This document shows positions 25,505 to 33,719 of a stretch of DNA of 35,004 nucleotides, in pieces. The translations under genes and the position numbers were made by a program. The notes below the pieces were generated by a model. It had not been told where the DNA came from and did not search any database. It was given only the letters and a program-made list of their open reading frames with translations. The DNA is taken from NCBI GenBank assembly GCA_040002435.1, contig JBDUEM010000046.1:1-35004 (forward strand), read 5' to 3'. Source of the DNA: JANXXV01 sp040002435 (lineage in GTDB: Bacteria > Acidobacteriota > Terriglobia > Bryobacterales > Bryobacteraceae). Numbering within the stretch: the stretch's first letter is position 1; every line of letters starts with the position of its first letter.

Positions 25505-28288
25505 ATGCGCTACTTAGTTATTGTCATCCTAGCTGCGGTGCTTGGCCCATTCGCTTGCGTCGGACAGACCATAATCGGCTCGCACGAAACGGGCAGGACT
25601 CTGTCTGCGCAATCGGGCACCACTGCGTCGCTACGTCTGAACACGGTCGAGGTGCCGGTGGCGGAGGGCGATTTTCAACTCACCGCGAACGGTCGCACCT
25701 ACACGCCGAAGGATTTCCGCATCACCAAGTCAAACGGTACAAAGATCGAATTCAGTAACCCCGATCTAACCGTTACTGTGGAATACACCCAAGCAAATCT
25801 CGGTGCACTGCGTAAGGTTCTTCACGTGGCCCCCAAGAGGGAGCTTACGCTCGAAAGGCTTGATGTCGAGCGGTTGAAAATCCCCGGCGTCACGGCGGAG
25901 ATCGCGCGGTCAGAGTCTGAGGAAAAGGGCGCTCCCGGTTTTCCCATTTGCGTGTTCCTGGAATCCAAAGGCTCGGGAGCTTTTTTCAGCCTCGACTTCG
26001 CTTACAGCGAAATCAGTTGGACCGGCAACTTGCTGAGCATCGGTTATCAGCCTTTCGTAAAGCTGAAAGCCGGCGAAGCTTATGAGAGCCACGCAGTGAC
26101 GTTTCAGGCATACCGCCTGGCGGGAACCAGACAAGGCGCCTACGATTCGGCGGCTGCCGAGGCTTTCCGCCGTTATATCCGATTTGACTATGCTCCACCC
26201 CACCTCAACGCCCCGCAATTTTTCTACACGTCCATCGTGAATCGTTTTACTGAGGTCGACAAAACGGTGCCGCCGTCCAAGGAGGGCGAGAAGCCGATCC
26301 GCAACACAATCTTCTATACGCTCTCCGATGCCAACTACTACATGCTGCAACCGGAGAAGATTCCGGAGGAGATTGATTTCTGCAAGAGCCTGAGCATGGA
26401 TGTTTGCCAGCTTTATGAAGGGCCTTTCGAATGGATCGCAGGTAATCCAGCCGCCGCATTGGCGAAGCGCATTGGTGAATACGCTCGCGACCGCGGAGTC
26501 AAGCTAGGTCTGTACACAGGCGCAAACCAGCTTACCGCGCCTCACTTCAACCACTACGCGCAAGATAAGGGCCGCCCCGAATGGAAACTGCTAACAGCGG
26601 ACGGCAAACGCGGTGCGTACTGCTGGGGCTCGCAGGAGTTTGCCCGATGGTTCACAGACATCCTCATTGAGACCAGCCTGAACTTCAACTTTCAGGACGC
26701 CAACTTTGACTTCCTCAAAATCACGGCGTGCTTCGATCCAAAGCACGGGCACGCCGTTGGAGAGAACGGGATATATAAACAGGTCTTGAATCTGGTGGCC
26801 TCGCTGGACGCTGTTCGGGCGGCGGTGCCCGGATACGTCTATGACTCCAATCTTGGCTGGCCTCCGTTCGTCCCGAAGATCGCAAAGTCGATGGACGCGT
26901 TCTATCTGACGGACCCCCACTTCACTACCTACTTCCCTTCCCTGAACGCCACCGTGCAACTGGACAATTCACGCCGTTACCAGATGGTCTCCTACTTCTT
27001 GAATCATCTGACACCCGTGGAATACTTCCGGAACTGCGAATATTTTGTTGTCCCGGACTCCGTCGTGCCGGATTCCAAGACGTTTGAATTCGGCATCCTG
27101 CAAGGCCTGGCGCTGACACCGAATCTGCAGCTGGGCGAAGCCCGCGCCCTCTTCGACCGGTTCAGTCCGAGCCAGCAGGAAAGCGCGCGGCGTTTCCTGG
27201 CGCGTTGGACCAGCTTTGTCCGGCAAAACTTTGAACTCTACGCGGATACGCGCGTCCTGACCGGAATGCCGAAACTGGGACCGGTGGAAATCTACACGCA
27301 TTCCTCTGGAAATCGCCGCATCGCCTTCCTGGTTAATCCGAATCCCTTTCCAGCGGAAGCGGTTGTCCGTCCCGCGATGAATGTGCCGTACCGCATCCAC
27401 GAACTCTATCCCGAAGACCGCTACCTGAGCAGCGGAGAGACCTTCACTTCGATGGTTCCGGCGAGAACGGTTCGAGTGCTGGAGATCGCCCCCAAGCCCG
27501 CCTACTCTAAGACGCCGCTGGAAATCACGGGGGCTCCAGCCAGCTACGATCGTTTCCCCGATCATTACCGTGTCACCGTAGAAGGCAATCAGGGCGACTC
27601 CCGAACAGTGGTGCTGGCTCTTCCCGAAGGCGAGAAGCTGACGAAGGTGGAGAGCGCTGGTCAATCTCTGCCAATTGCCGGAGGTTCGTCGGTTGCAGTG
27701 CTGTTCCCGAAAGAAAAGGTCGAGGAGCAGATTCAGAACTGGGTGATCCAGCCCGCGACTTTGGAACAGGGCACCTCGGAGATGATCTGGAAGAAGAATT
27801 CAGAACTGAAGCCAGTCCGGCTGCCACAACTGGAGCAGCCTTCGCCTTTCGCAAACTTTCTCGGCTCACGAATTGAAAATCTTTTGAACGAACGTTACTC
27901 GCGCGAACTGCTGGTCTATTTTGAACCCGGCGCAACCGCGGAATCGACCTCTGTGCCGGTAGCTCCTCCGCCAGCCTCTGCCGCGCTACCGCAGGGAACA
28001 GGGAACAACTGGTGGTACAGCGCTCGCTTCCCAGTGGCCTATGTGCAGAAATTCATTCCACCCGCGCCCAGCGACCATAACTACATCTCTCTCAACTTTG
28101 CAAAACCAGGAGAAGTGTCAGAGATCAAAGTATGGCTCAATGGAGAACCTGTACCCGTGGAAACCTATCAATACTGGCGAGGGCCGGCATGGGCGAAAAA
28201 CTTTTATATTGACGGTACGAAACACGGCTTGCGCCGCGGTGAGAATACGATGTCGGTGTTTGTGCGGTACGCCGGCTCAACTCCGTAG
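25505..28288 (+). CDS. Secreted glycoside hydrolase-like protein, clan GH-D (melibiase)-like TIM barrel
   Basis: This 927-residue exported protein (signal peptide ~1-20) has three parts. The N-terminal region (~21-230) looks like a beta-sandwich. A probable TIM barrel spans ~235-600, and C-terminal beta-domains end near residue 927. The barrel recalls GH36/GH27 alpha-galactosidases in layout: ANFDFLKI at ~399-406, then IYKQVLNLVASLDAVRAAVPG, where those enzymes have a KxD nucleophile strand followed by a helix. Candidate acids are D402, D447 (YVYDSNLGW) and D470 (LTDPH), but the canonical KWD and CxxGGxR motifs are not intact. I cannot assign a family. The ATG has no ribosome site. It diverges from the cytochrome unit across 160 bp full of operator-like boxes, and its last 12 bp overlap the ROK gene. 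Confidence 0.75.
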   Translation: MRYLVIVILAAVLGPFACVGQTIIGSHETGRTLSAQSGTTASLRLNTVEVPVAEGDFQLTANGRTYTPKDFRITKSNGTKIEFSNPDLTVTVEYTQANLGALRKVLHVAPKRELTLERLDVERLKIPGVTAEIARSESEEKGAPGFPICVFLESKGSGAFFSLDFAYSEISWTGNLLSIGYQPFVKLKAGEAYESHAVTFQAYRLAGTRQGAYDSAAAEAFRRYIRFDYAPPHLNAPQFFYTSIVNRFTEVDKTVPPSKEGEKPIRNTIFYTLSDANYYMLQPEKIPEEIDFCKSLSMDVCQLYEGPFEWIAGNPAAALAKRIGEYARDRGVKLGLYTGANQLTAPHFNHYAQDKGRPEWKLLTADGKRGAYCWGSQEFARWFTDILIETSLNFNFQDANFDFLKITACFDPKHGHAVGENGIYKQVLNLVASLDAVRAAVPGYVYDSNLGWPPFVPKIAKSMDAFYLTDPHFTTYFPSLNATVQLDNSRRYQMVSYFLNHLTPVEYFRNCEYFVVPDSVVPDSKTFEFGILQGLALTPNLQLGEARALFDRFSPSQQESARRFLARWTSFVRQNFELYADTRVLTGMPKLGPVEIYTHSSGNRRIAFLVNPNPFPAEAVVRPAMNVPYRIHELYPEDRYLSSGETFTSMVPARTVRVLEIAPKPAYSKTPLEITGAPASYDRFPDHYRVTVEGNQGDSRTVVLALPEGEKLTKVESAGQSLPIAGGSSVAVLFPKEKVEEQIQNWVIQPATLEQGTSEMIWKKNSELKPVRLPQLEQPSPFANFLGSRIENLLNERYSRELLVYFEPGATAESTSVPVAPPPASAALPQGTGNNWWYSARFPVAYVQKFIPPAPSDHNYISLNFAKPGEVSEIKVWLNGEPVPVETYQYWRGPAWAKNFYIDGTKHGLRRGENTMSVFVRYAGSTP

Positions 28289-29548
28289 CGGCTGCGGCTT
28301 CCGCTTGGCGCTCACCACGGTTGTCTTTTGTGGCTGTAGCGATTCCAGAAACATCGGCTCCAGGGCTTTCTCCGCCGCAAGCAGGGCGGCTCCTCTGGCC
28401 CAATCGACATCCTGCAATGACGAAATTTGAATCCCTACTTTATTGACTGCGCGGATCATCGCCCTGTCGCGGATCACGCGCTCCAGATGGGGGAGCATGA
28501 TTTCCCCGGCTGCGGATGCCAGCCCTCCTCCCACGACAATCAATTCTGGATTCAGCAGATTGATCAACCCGATCATCGCTACTCCCAAATGGGTTCCTGC
28601 TTCGGTTAACAGGCGCGTGGAGAATCGATCGTTGGCGCGGGCGGCTTGCGCCAGCATTTCCACCGACACCTTGGCTGGATCGCCGCCCGAGAGCTGCCAC
28701 AGTTGGATACTCAACCCCTGCAGCAGTCCTTGTTGCGCCTCGCGAATGAGCGCGGAGGCGGAGATGAGTGTCTCCAGGCAGCCTCTGTTTCCGCACGAGC
28801 AGAAGGCGCCGTTTTCATCGATGGTGATGTGTCCGAACTCACCCGCAAATCCATTGCTGCCGGTATAAAGTTGGCCGTTCAAAAACAGTGCCGAACCGGT
28901 TCCCGCGCCGATCATCAGATACACAAACTCTTTCACGCCCTGCGCTACTCCCAGCCTGCGCTCGGCAAACGCCATCGTTCGGGGCGTGTCTTCCAATTCC
29001 ACGCTGCAATGAAAATGGTCTTCCAGCAGTTGTTTCACGGGAACATTCACCCACTGCGGCACCTTCGGCCAGAAGAGTGTCATTCCCTGCTGGCGGTCAA
29101 GAACGCCGGAGATCCCCATTCCGATTCCTCGAAGATCGCTGTGCGCGACGCCCGCCTTGGCGAGGACACTCTCGGTCAGTTCAATGAGATGTTGCAGCGC
29201 GATCTCGGGGCCAGAGGAAGCCATGCTCGGCGCTTTCACTGACTCGATCAGGGTGCCGGTGATGTCAGTCACCGCGATCCTCACATTGACCGTACCCAGG
29301 TGAATGCCGACCACTCGCCCCAGGCCGGGACTGATAGACAGGAGTGTCGGCCGGCGGCCGCCCGTCGAATCACCCGATCCCGTCTCGCCGATATATCCGC
29401 TTCGCAAGAGACGTTCGCAGATCTTGGAAATCAGAAAGGCGCTGTAGCCGGTTTTCTGTGCCAGATCCGAGCGGGATATCCGGTTGCTTTCGTAGATCAG
29501 CCTCAAAATTCGTAGTGCATGGGCGTGAGGGAGGCGAATCTTGGGCAT
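28277..29548 (-). CDS. ROK-family transcriptional repressor (NagC/XylR-like)
   Basis: The protein has 423 residues from the ATG at 29548; a TTG at 29563 would add five. Residues ~8-60 form a winged helix-turn-helix (ILRLIYESNRISRSDLAQ, then YSAFLISKICERLLRSGYI). The rest is a ROK sugar-kinase-fold domain, with the glycine-rich VGIHLGTVNVRIAVTD and the zinc-binding CSCGNRGCLE. The HTH makes it a regulator rather than a kinase. ROK repressors release DNA on binding a sugar or sugar phosphate. No ribosome site is evident. A copy of the 19-bp box (29597-29615) lies just upstream, as expected for autoregulation. It is 189-204 bp downstream of a cytochrome/DUF1501 pair on the same strand, and converges on the glycosidase gene with a 12-bp overlap. 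Confidence 0.93.
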   Translation of the reverse strand: MPKIRLPHAHALRILRLIYESNRISRSDLAQKTGYSAFLISKICERLLRSGYIGETGSGDSTGGRRPTLLSISPGLGRVVGIHLGTVNVRIAVTDITGTLIESVKAPSMASSGPEIALQHLIELTESVLAKAGVAHSDLRGIGMGISGVLDRQQGMTLFWPKVPQWVNVPVKQLLEDHFHCSVELEDTPRTMAFAERRLGVAQGVKEFVYLMIGAGTGSALFLNGQLYTGSNGFAGEFGHITIDENGAFCSCGNRGCLETLISASALIREAQQGLLQGLSIQLWQLSGGDPAKVSVEMLAQAARANDRFSTRLLTEAGTHLGVAMIGLINLLNPELIVVGGGLASAAGEIMLPHLERVIRDRAMIRAVNKVGIQISSLQDVDWARGAALLAAEKALEPMFLESLQPQKTTVVSAKRKPQPLRS

Positions 29549-29596
29549 TGCAAAATGATACAACTAACCAAAACACAATGGCCAATGTGGGAAATT

Positions 29597-29615
29597 TCGA
29601 CCACTTTCTATCGTT
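29597..29615 (+). promoter_or_regulatory. 19-bp conserved box upstream of the ROK gene (copy 2)
   Basis: TCGACCACTTTCTATCGTT matches the box at 25435-25453 in 18 of 19 positions and in the same orientation. It is about 35-50 bp before the possible ROK starts, inside a 189-bp non-coding gap, which suits autoregulation. Confidence 0.6.
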
Positions 29616-29626
29616 CCTTGATAAAA
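29605..29626. promoter_or_regulatory. Inverted repeat operator candidate upstream of the ROK gene
   Basis: TTTCTATC (29605-29612) and GATAAAA (29620-29626) form near-perfect arms around 7 bp. The left arm is the core of the conserved 19-bp box. AT-rich outer arms with a spaced centre are usual for ROK operators. The rest of the gap to 29752 holds only a weak 6-bp stem (CGGAGC 29652-29657, GCTCCG 29674-29679) with no T-run. Confidence 0.45.
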
Positions 29627-29752
29627 CTTCATGCTCTTCAGCAGGACATTACGGAGCCGTGCCAACAGGGCTTGCTCCGGCCTCTTCGGACTTCAGCCCG
29701 GCGCCCCCGGAAGACCCACTTGCAATGGCAACTTGGTGTCCAGGCGGAGTGG

Positions 29753-31099
29753 CTACGCGAGGATGCCCTTGATCACTTCGCCTTCCACATCGGTGAGACG
29801 GAAATCGCGGCCGCTATAGCGATAAGTGAGCTTCGTGTGGTCCAGCCCGAACAGGTTCAAAATGGTCGCCTGCAGGTCGTGCGGGTGGACCGGCTTGTCC
29901 ACGGCTTTGAAGCCAAAATCGTCCGTTGCGCCATAGGTGATGCCACCCTTGATTCCGGCGCCGGCTAGAATCGTGCTGAAGCCGTGGTTATTGTGGTCGC
30001 GGCCATTCTGCACCTTCACCAGGCCACTGACTTCCACCACTGGCGTACGGCCAAACTCGCCGCTGATAATGAGCAGCGTTTCTTTGAACAGCCCGCGGGC
30101 TTTCAGATCCTGAATTAGCGCGGCAATGGGCTGGTCGGCATCATTGGCCAGTTTCTGGTGAATCATGATGTCGTCATGGTTATCCCAGGGCTGGCCGTTT
30201 CCGAAATAAATCTGCACCATGCGCACGCCCTTCTCTACCAGGCGCGCAGCCATCAGGCAGCCGGAGGCGAAGTCGCCATCACCGTAGCGAGCGCGGATCT
30301 CGGGCTTCTCTTTGCGAATGTCGAGAATGTCCGGAGCCTCGGTCTGCATGCGGAAGGCTGTTTCCATCGATTGAATACTGGCCTCGAGTTGCGGGTCGGC
30401 GACCGAGGTTGCGTTAAGCTTGCCGAGTAGATCGAGCTGCCGCCGCTGGTCGTCGCGCGTATACTTTTCGTTCCGAATGTAAGGAATCAGGCTGTCCGGT
30501 TCGGACTTGCTGAAATTGGCGAGGTGCGTTCCCTGGTGGACGGCGGGCAGAAAAGCCGAACTCCACAATTGCGGTCCGATGACCGGAAAACCAGGGCATA
30601 GAACAAAGTATCCCGGAAGATTTTGGTTCTCGGTGCCCAAGCCGTAGGTGAGCCAGCTACCCATGGACGGGCGGCCCGAGAGCGGCGTACCCGTGTTCAG
30701 CATGAACAGCGACGGTTCGTGGTTGGGCCGGTCCGTGTGCATGGAGCGGATGACGCAGAGGTCGTCCGCGCAGGCGCCGAGCTTCGAGAAGATCTCGCTG
30801 AATTCGGTGCCGCACTGGCCGTAGTGCTTGAACTCGAAGGGCGATTTGAGAAGATTGCCGGTCTTGCGCTCCGTTTTCAGATTGCCCGTGGGCGCGGGCT
30901 TGCCGTGGTACTTGGTGAGCATCGGCTTGGGGTCAAAGGTATCCACCTGCGACGGGCCGCCGTTGAGAAACAGAAAAATCACGTGCTTTGCCTTGGGGGC
31001 GAAATGCGGGGCGGCGCTTGCGGATTGCGAGAGTAAATGCGTCAAACCGACTGTGCCGAAGCCGGTTCCTACGGTGCGGAGAAGTTCACGTCTGGTCAT
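29753..31099 (-). CDS. DUF1501 family protein, Tat-exported
   Basis: This 448-residue protein has a short N-terminus directly leading to a twin-arginine signal (MTRRELLRTVGTGFGTVGL). It shows the full set of DUF1501 blocks: LFLNGGPSQVDTFDPKP, LIISGEFGRTPVVE, NGRDHNNHGFSTI, and HDLQATILNLFGLDHTKLTY with SGRDFRLTDVEG. In HDLQ the second histidine of the usual HDLH is replaced by glutamine, a possible metal-ligand change compared with the two other copies. It begins 4 bp after the stop of its cytochrome partner with no separate ribosome site, so translation is probably coupled. The ROK gene follows on the same strand. Confidence 0.93.
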   Translation of the reverse strand: MTRRELLRTVGTGFGTVGLTHLLSQSASAAPHFAPKAKHVIFLFLNGGPSQVDTFDPKPMLTKYHGKPAPTGNLKTERKTGNLLKSPFEFKHYGQCGTEFSEIFSKLGACADDLCVIRSMHTDRPNHEPSLFMLNTGTPLSGRPSMGSWLTYGLGTENQNLPGYFVLCPGFPVIGPQLWSSAFLPAVHQGTHLANFSKSEPDSLIPYIRNEKYTRDDQRRQLDLLGKLNATSVADPQLEASIQSMETAFRMQTEAPDILDIRKEKPEIRARYGDGDFASGCLMAARLVEKGVRMVQIYFGNGQPWDNHDDIMIHQKLANDADQPIAALIQDLKARGLFKETLLIISGEFGRTPVVEVSGLVKVQNGRDHNNHGFSTILAGAGIKGGITYGATDDFGFKAVDKPVHPHDLQATILNLFGLDHTKLTYRYSGRDFRLTDVEGEVIKGILA

Positions 31100-31103
31100 A
31101 GTT

Positions 31104-33719
31104 TTAACCGATGAATATAAATTCGTTGGAGCTTAGAAGCACCTGGAGATACTTCGGCCAGGGCTGATCCTTGTTGCTCTTCAGAAACTCCGTTCCTAAT
31201 GCGAGTTCCTGCGCGGTGGGGGCGCGGCCGAACAGCAGCCGGTACGTCTTCTGGATGCTGGCGGCCTGATCGCCGGTGCTGCCGATGCGCTCCGCCAGAG
31301 CCTCGGTCTCCTTGATAATCAGCGGGCTATTGAGGAAGAAAAGCCCTTGCAGCGGCACTGTGGTAACGATGCGCTGCTCGCTGGTGGCGTTAGGATTCGG
31401 GAAATCGAACAGCGCCAGCAGCGGGTCCAGGTCCTTGCGGCTGACAAATCCATAAACTGTTCGGCGCTTGTTGTCCACCGTAAGATGTTCCGGAGGACCG
31501 CCGGTCTTTGGATCGAGCTTACCTGATACGAAGAGCAGAGAGTCCCGCAGTTCCTCGATGTCGAGGCGCGTGCGGTTCGCGCGCCAGAGCAGCCGGTTTT
31601 CCGGATCGGCCGTGAAGGCCTTTGGAGAATCGTCCGTGCTGAGCTGATAGGTAGAGGTCAGCATGATCTCGCGGTTCATCGCTTTGATGGACCACTTGTT
31701 CTCAATGAAACGGGCCGCGAGATAGTCCAGAAGTTCAGGGTTAACCGGGCGTTCGCCGAGTTGCCCGAAGTTGCTGGTGGTGCGGACGATGCCGGTGCCA
31801 AAGTGCGACTGCCAGATGCGGTTCACCATCACGCGCGCGGTGAGCGGATTGTCCGGACTGGCGATGGCCTCAGCCAGCTCAAGCCGGCCAGAACCTTTGG
31901 TAAATACTTTCGGTGGACCGCCGTTGCAGAGGATAGTCAGGTTGCGCGGCGGGACTTCATCGCCCAGGTTGTTACGATCGCCGCGAATGAAGAGCTTCTG
32001 CTTCTTCAGGCTGTCGGCATCGCTAATGATTTGCAGATACGGATACTGTTCCGGGATCTCCTTCGTGTAGCGGTCCAGATCCTGGCGCAGCGTCTTTAGA
32101 TAGGTTCTGAATTCGCCGGATAAGAAACGGGCAATGCCGTTTTCCCCGTAGATCAGCACGCCTTTCGTATCGTATAGGTCACGCCAGAGAAAATACTTGT
32201 CGCGTTCGAGAGAAAGCAGGTCCGCGCTGCTCAGGTCGCTGCGCACGCTGGAGCCACCCAGCCGGATATAGTTCTTGTCGTCAATCGTCTTCTTCTCGGT
32301 AAAGACTTCCAGCGCCAGGGCCTGAAAGTCTTCGGCGATCTTGCGAACCTCGGCTTCCGGCTTATTCGCAGCGAGAGCATCGAGGAAAGGTTTCAGATAC
32401 GGATGTTCCAGCTTGGGCTTGCGGACGTAGGCGATCCAGTTATTCAGCGTCTCCAGGTCCAGCCCGGCTGCGGCAGCATTCTTTTCCCGGTCGTCCAGCT
32501 TGTCCTTGCGGACCGCCATGAGGTAATCGGCGGTGTGGGTAGCGTGAATCTGCGCCAACTGCAACCCCTGGCTGCGGACGTAGGTCTCCAGCACCGTCTG
32601 TTGATCGTCAGCCTTCTTTTTCCTGGCCTTGTATTCGTCGACGACGGCCCCCGGCGCGAGCGGAAACTCATTCATTTTCGTGTTATTGAAAATGCCCAGG
32701 ATGGAATAGTAATCGGTTTGCGGAATGGGATCGAATTTATGGTTATGGCACTGCGCGCACGCGACGGTGAGGGCAAGAAAGCCGCGCGTGGTAACGTCCA
32801 CGCGGTCGTCCTGAAACTCGGGGCTCAGTGCATAAAGTCCGAGACCAGCGGCCGTTTTCGCAGGCTCGGGAAGTTGATCGCCGGCGATCTGCGCTTTCAC
32901 GAAGAGGTCGTACGGCATGTCGTGATTGAAAGCGTGGATTACCCAGTCGCGGTAACGGAAGGCGTTGGGGTGAGGAGTCTCGCCGGTGGGGTCCAGCTTG
33001 TCGTCAGAATAGCGCGCGACATCCAGCCAGTGGCGACCCCAGCGTTCGCCGTAATGCGGACTGACAAGCAGGCGATCTACCACTTTTTCAAATGCCGTTG
33101 AAGACTTGTCCGCGAGGAAAGCGTCGATTTCCTCCGGCGTCGGCGGTAGTCCGGTCAGATCGTACGTGGCGCGGCGAATCAGCGTGCGCTTGTCCGCGGG
33201 TTTCACCGGCTCGAGACCCTTCTCGTGGAGCTTGGCGACGATGAAGCGGTCGATGGGAGTCTTGGCTTCCACGTTCGGCAGCGCTGGCTTACGGATGGGC
33301 TGGAACGACCAGAAGGCCCTCTGTTCGGGAGTGACGATGTACTCTCCGGCCTTGGCGGCCGGGGCCGTGGGAGCATCCGGCCAGACGGCGCCCGATTTCA
33401 CCCAGGCGGCGATCTGTTCAATTTCCTCGTCTTTGAGACGGCCCTGCGGTGGCATTTTCAGCTCACCCTGTTGACGGATTGCCTGGACGAGCAGGCTGTG
33501 GTCCGGATCACCGGAAGTAACCGCTGGACCGGACTTGCCGCCTTTGAGAAGAGATTCGCGGGAGCGCATTTCGAGACCGCCCATTTTCGATCCGGTATGA
33601 CAGGCGAAACAGTTCTTCGCCAGGACCGGACGGACACGCATTTCAAAAAATTCTTGCGCTTTGTCGTCTGCGGAGTGGAGGAGCGGAGCTAACAGGAGGG
33701 TGAGAAGGAGACAGCGCAT
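31104..33719 (-). CDS. Secreted PSCyt1/DUF1549/DUF1553 planctomycete-type cytochrome protein
   Basis: This 871-residue protein has a signal peptide (~1-16) and PSCyt1 with heme motif CFACH at 37-41. DUF1549 (~155-345) holds the second motif CAQCHNHKFDP from 321. A variable linker (~350-600) and DUF1553 (~620-860, GSGRLELAEAIASPDNPLTARV) follow. It is closely related to the copy at 22639-25344. The linker is similar in length and both lie next to SQVDTFDPKP-type DUF1501 partners, while the copy at 6050-8566 is shorter and belongs to another branch. The ATG at 33719 has AAGGA 13 nt upstream. The -10-like TAAAAT (33738-33743, minus) overlaps a TTTTATCGT box. It heads a unit with DUF1501 and perhaps the ROK gene. 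Confidence 0.93.
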   Translation of the reverse strand: MRCLLLTLLLAPLLHSADDKAQEFFEMRVRPVLAKNCFACHTGSKMGGLEMRSRESLLKGGKSGPAVTSGDPDHSLLVQAIRQQGELKMPPQGRLKDEEIEQIAAWVKSGAVWPDAPTAPAAKAGEYIVTPEQRAFWSFQPIRKPALPNVEAKTPIDRFIVAKLHEKGLEPVKPADKRTLIRRATYDLTGLPPTPEEIDAFLADKSSTAFEKVVDRLLVSPHYGERWGRHWLDVARYSDDKLDPTGETPHPNAFRYRDWVIHAFNHDMPYDLFVKAQIAGDQLPEPAKTAAGLGLYALSPEFQDDRVDVTTRGFLALTVACAQCHNHKFDPIPQTDYYSILGIFNNTKMNEFPLAPGAVVDEYKARKKKADDQQTVLETYVRSQGLQLAQIHATHTADYLMAVRKDKLDDREKNAAAAGLDLETLNNWIAYVRKPKLEHPYLKPFLDALAANKPEAEVRKIAEDFQALALEVFTEKKTIDDKNYIRLGGSSVRSDLSSADLLSLERDKYFLWRDLYDTKGVLIYGENGIARFLSGEFRTYLKTLRQDLDRYTKEIPEQYPYLQIISDADSLKKQKLFIRGDRNNLGDEVPPRNLTILCNGGPPKVFTKGSGRLELAEAIASPDNPLTARVMVNRIWQSHFGTGIVRTTSNFGQLGERPVNPELLDYLAARFIENKWSIKAMNREIMLTSTYQLSTDDSPKAFTADPENRLLWRANRTRLDIEELRDSLLFVSGKLDPKTGGPPEHLTVDNKRRTVYGFVSRKDLDPLLALFDFPNPNATSEQRIVTTVPLQGLFFLNSPLIIKETEALAERIGSTGDQAASIQKTYRLLFGRAPTAQELALGTEFLKSNKDQPWPKYLQVLLSSNEFIFIG

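Noticed and set aside
29652..29679. Hairpin CGGAGC/GCTCCG after the DUF1501 gene as a terminator
   Set aside because: It is a 6-bp stem with a 16-nt loop and no T-run; too weak to call.
8579..31099. Calling the DUF1501 proteins sulfatases
   Set aside because: They share the structural clan, but none has the (C/S)xPxR formylglycine signature of sulfatases.
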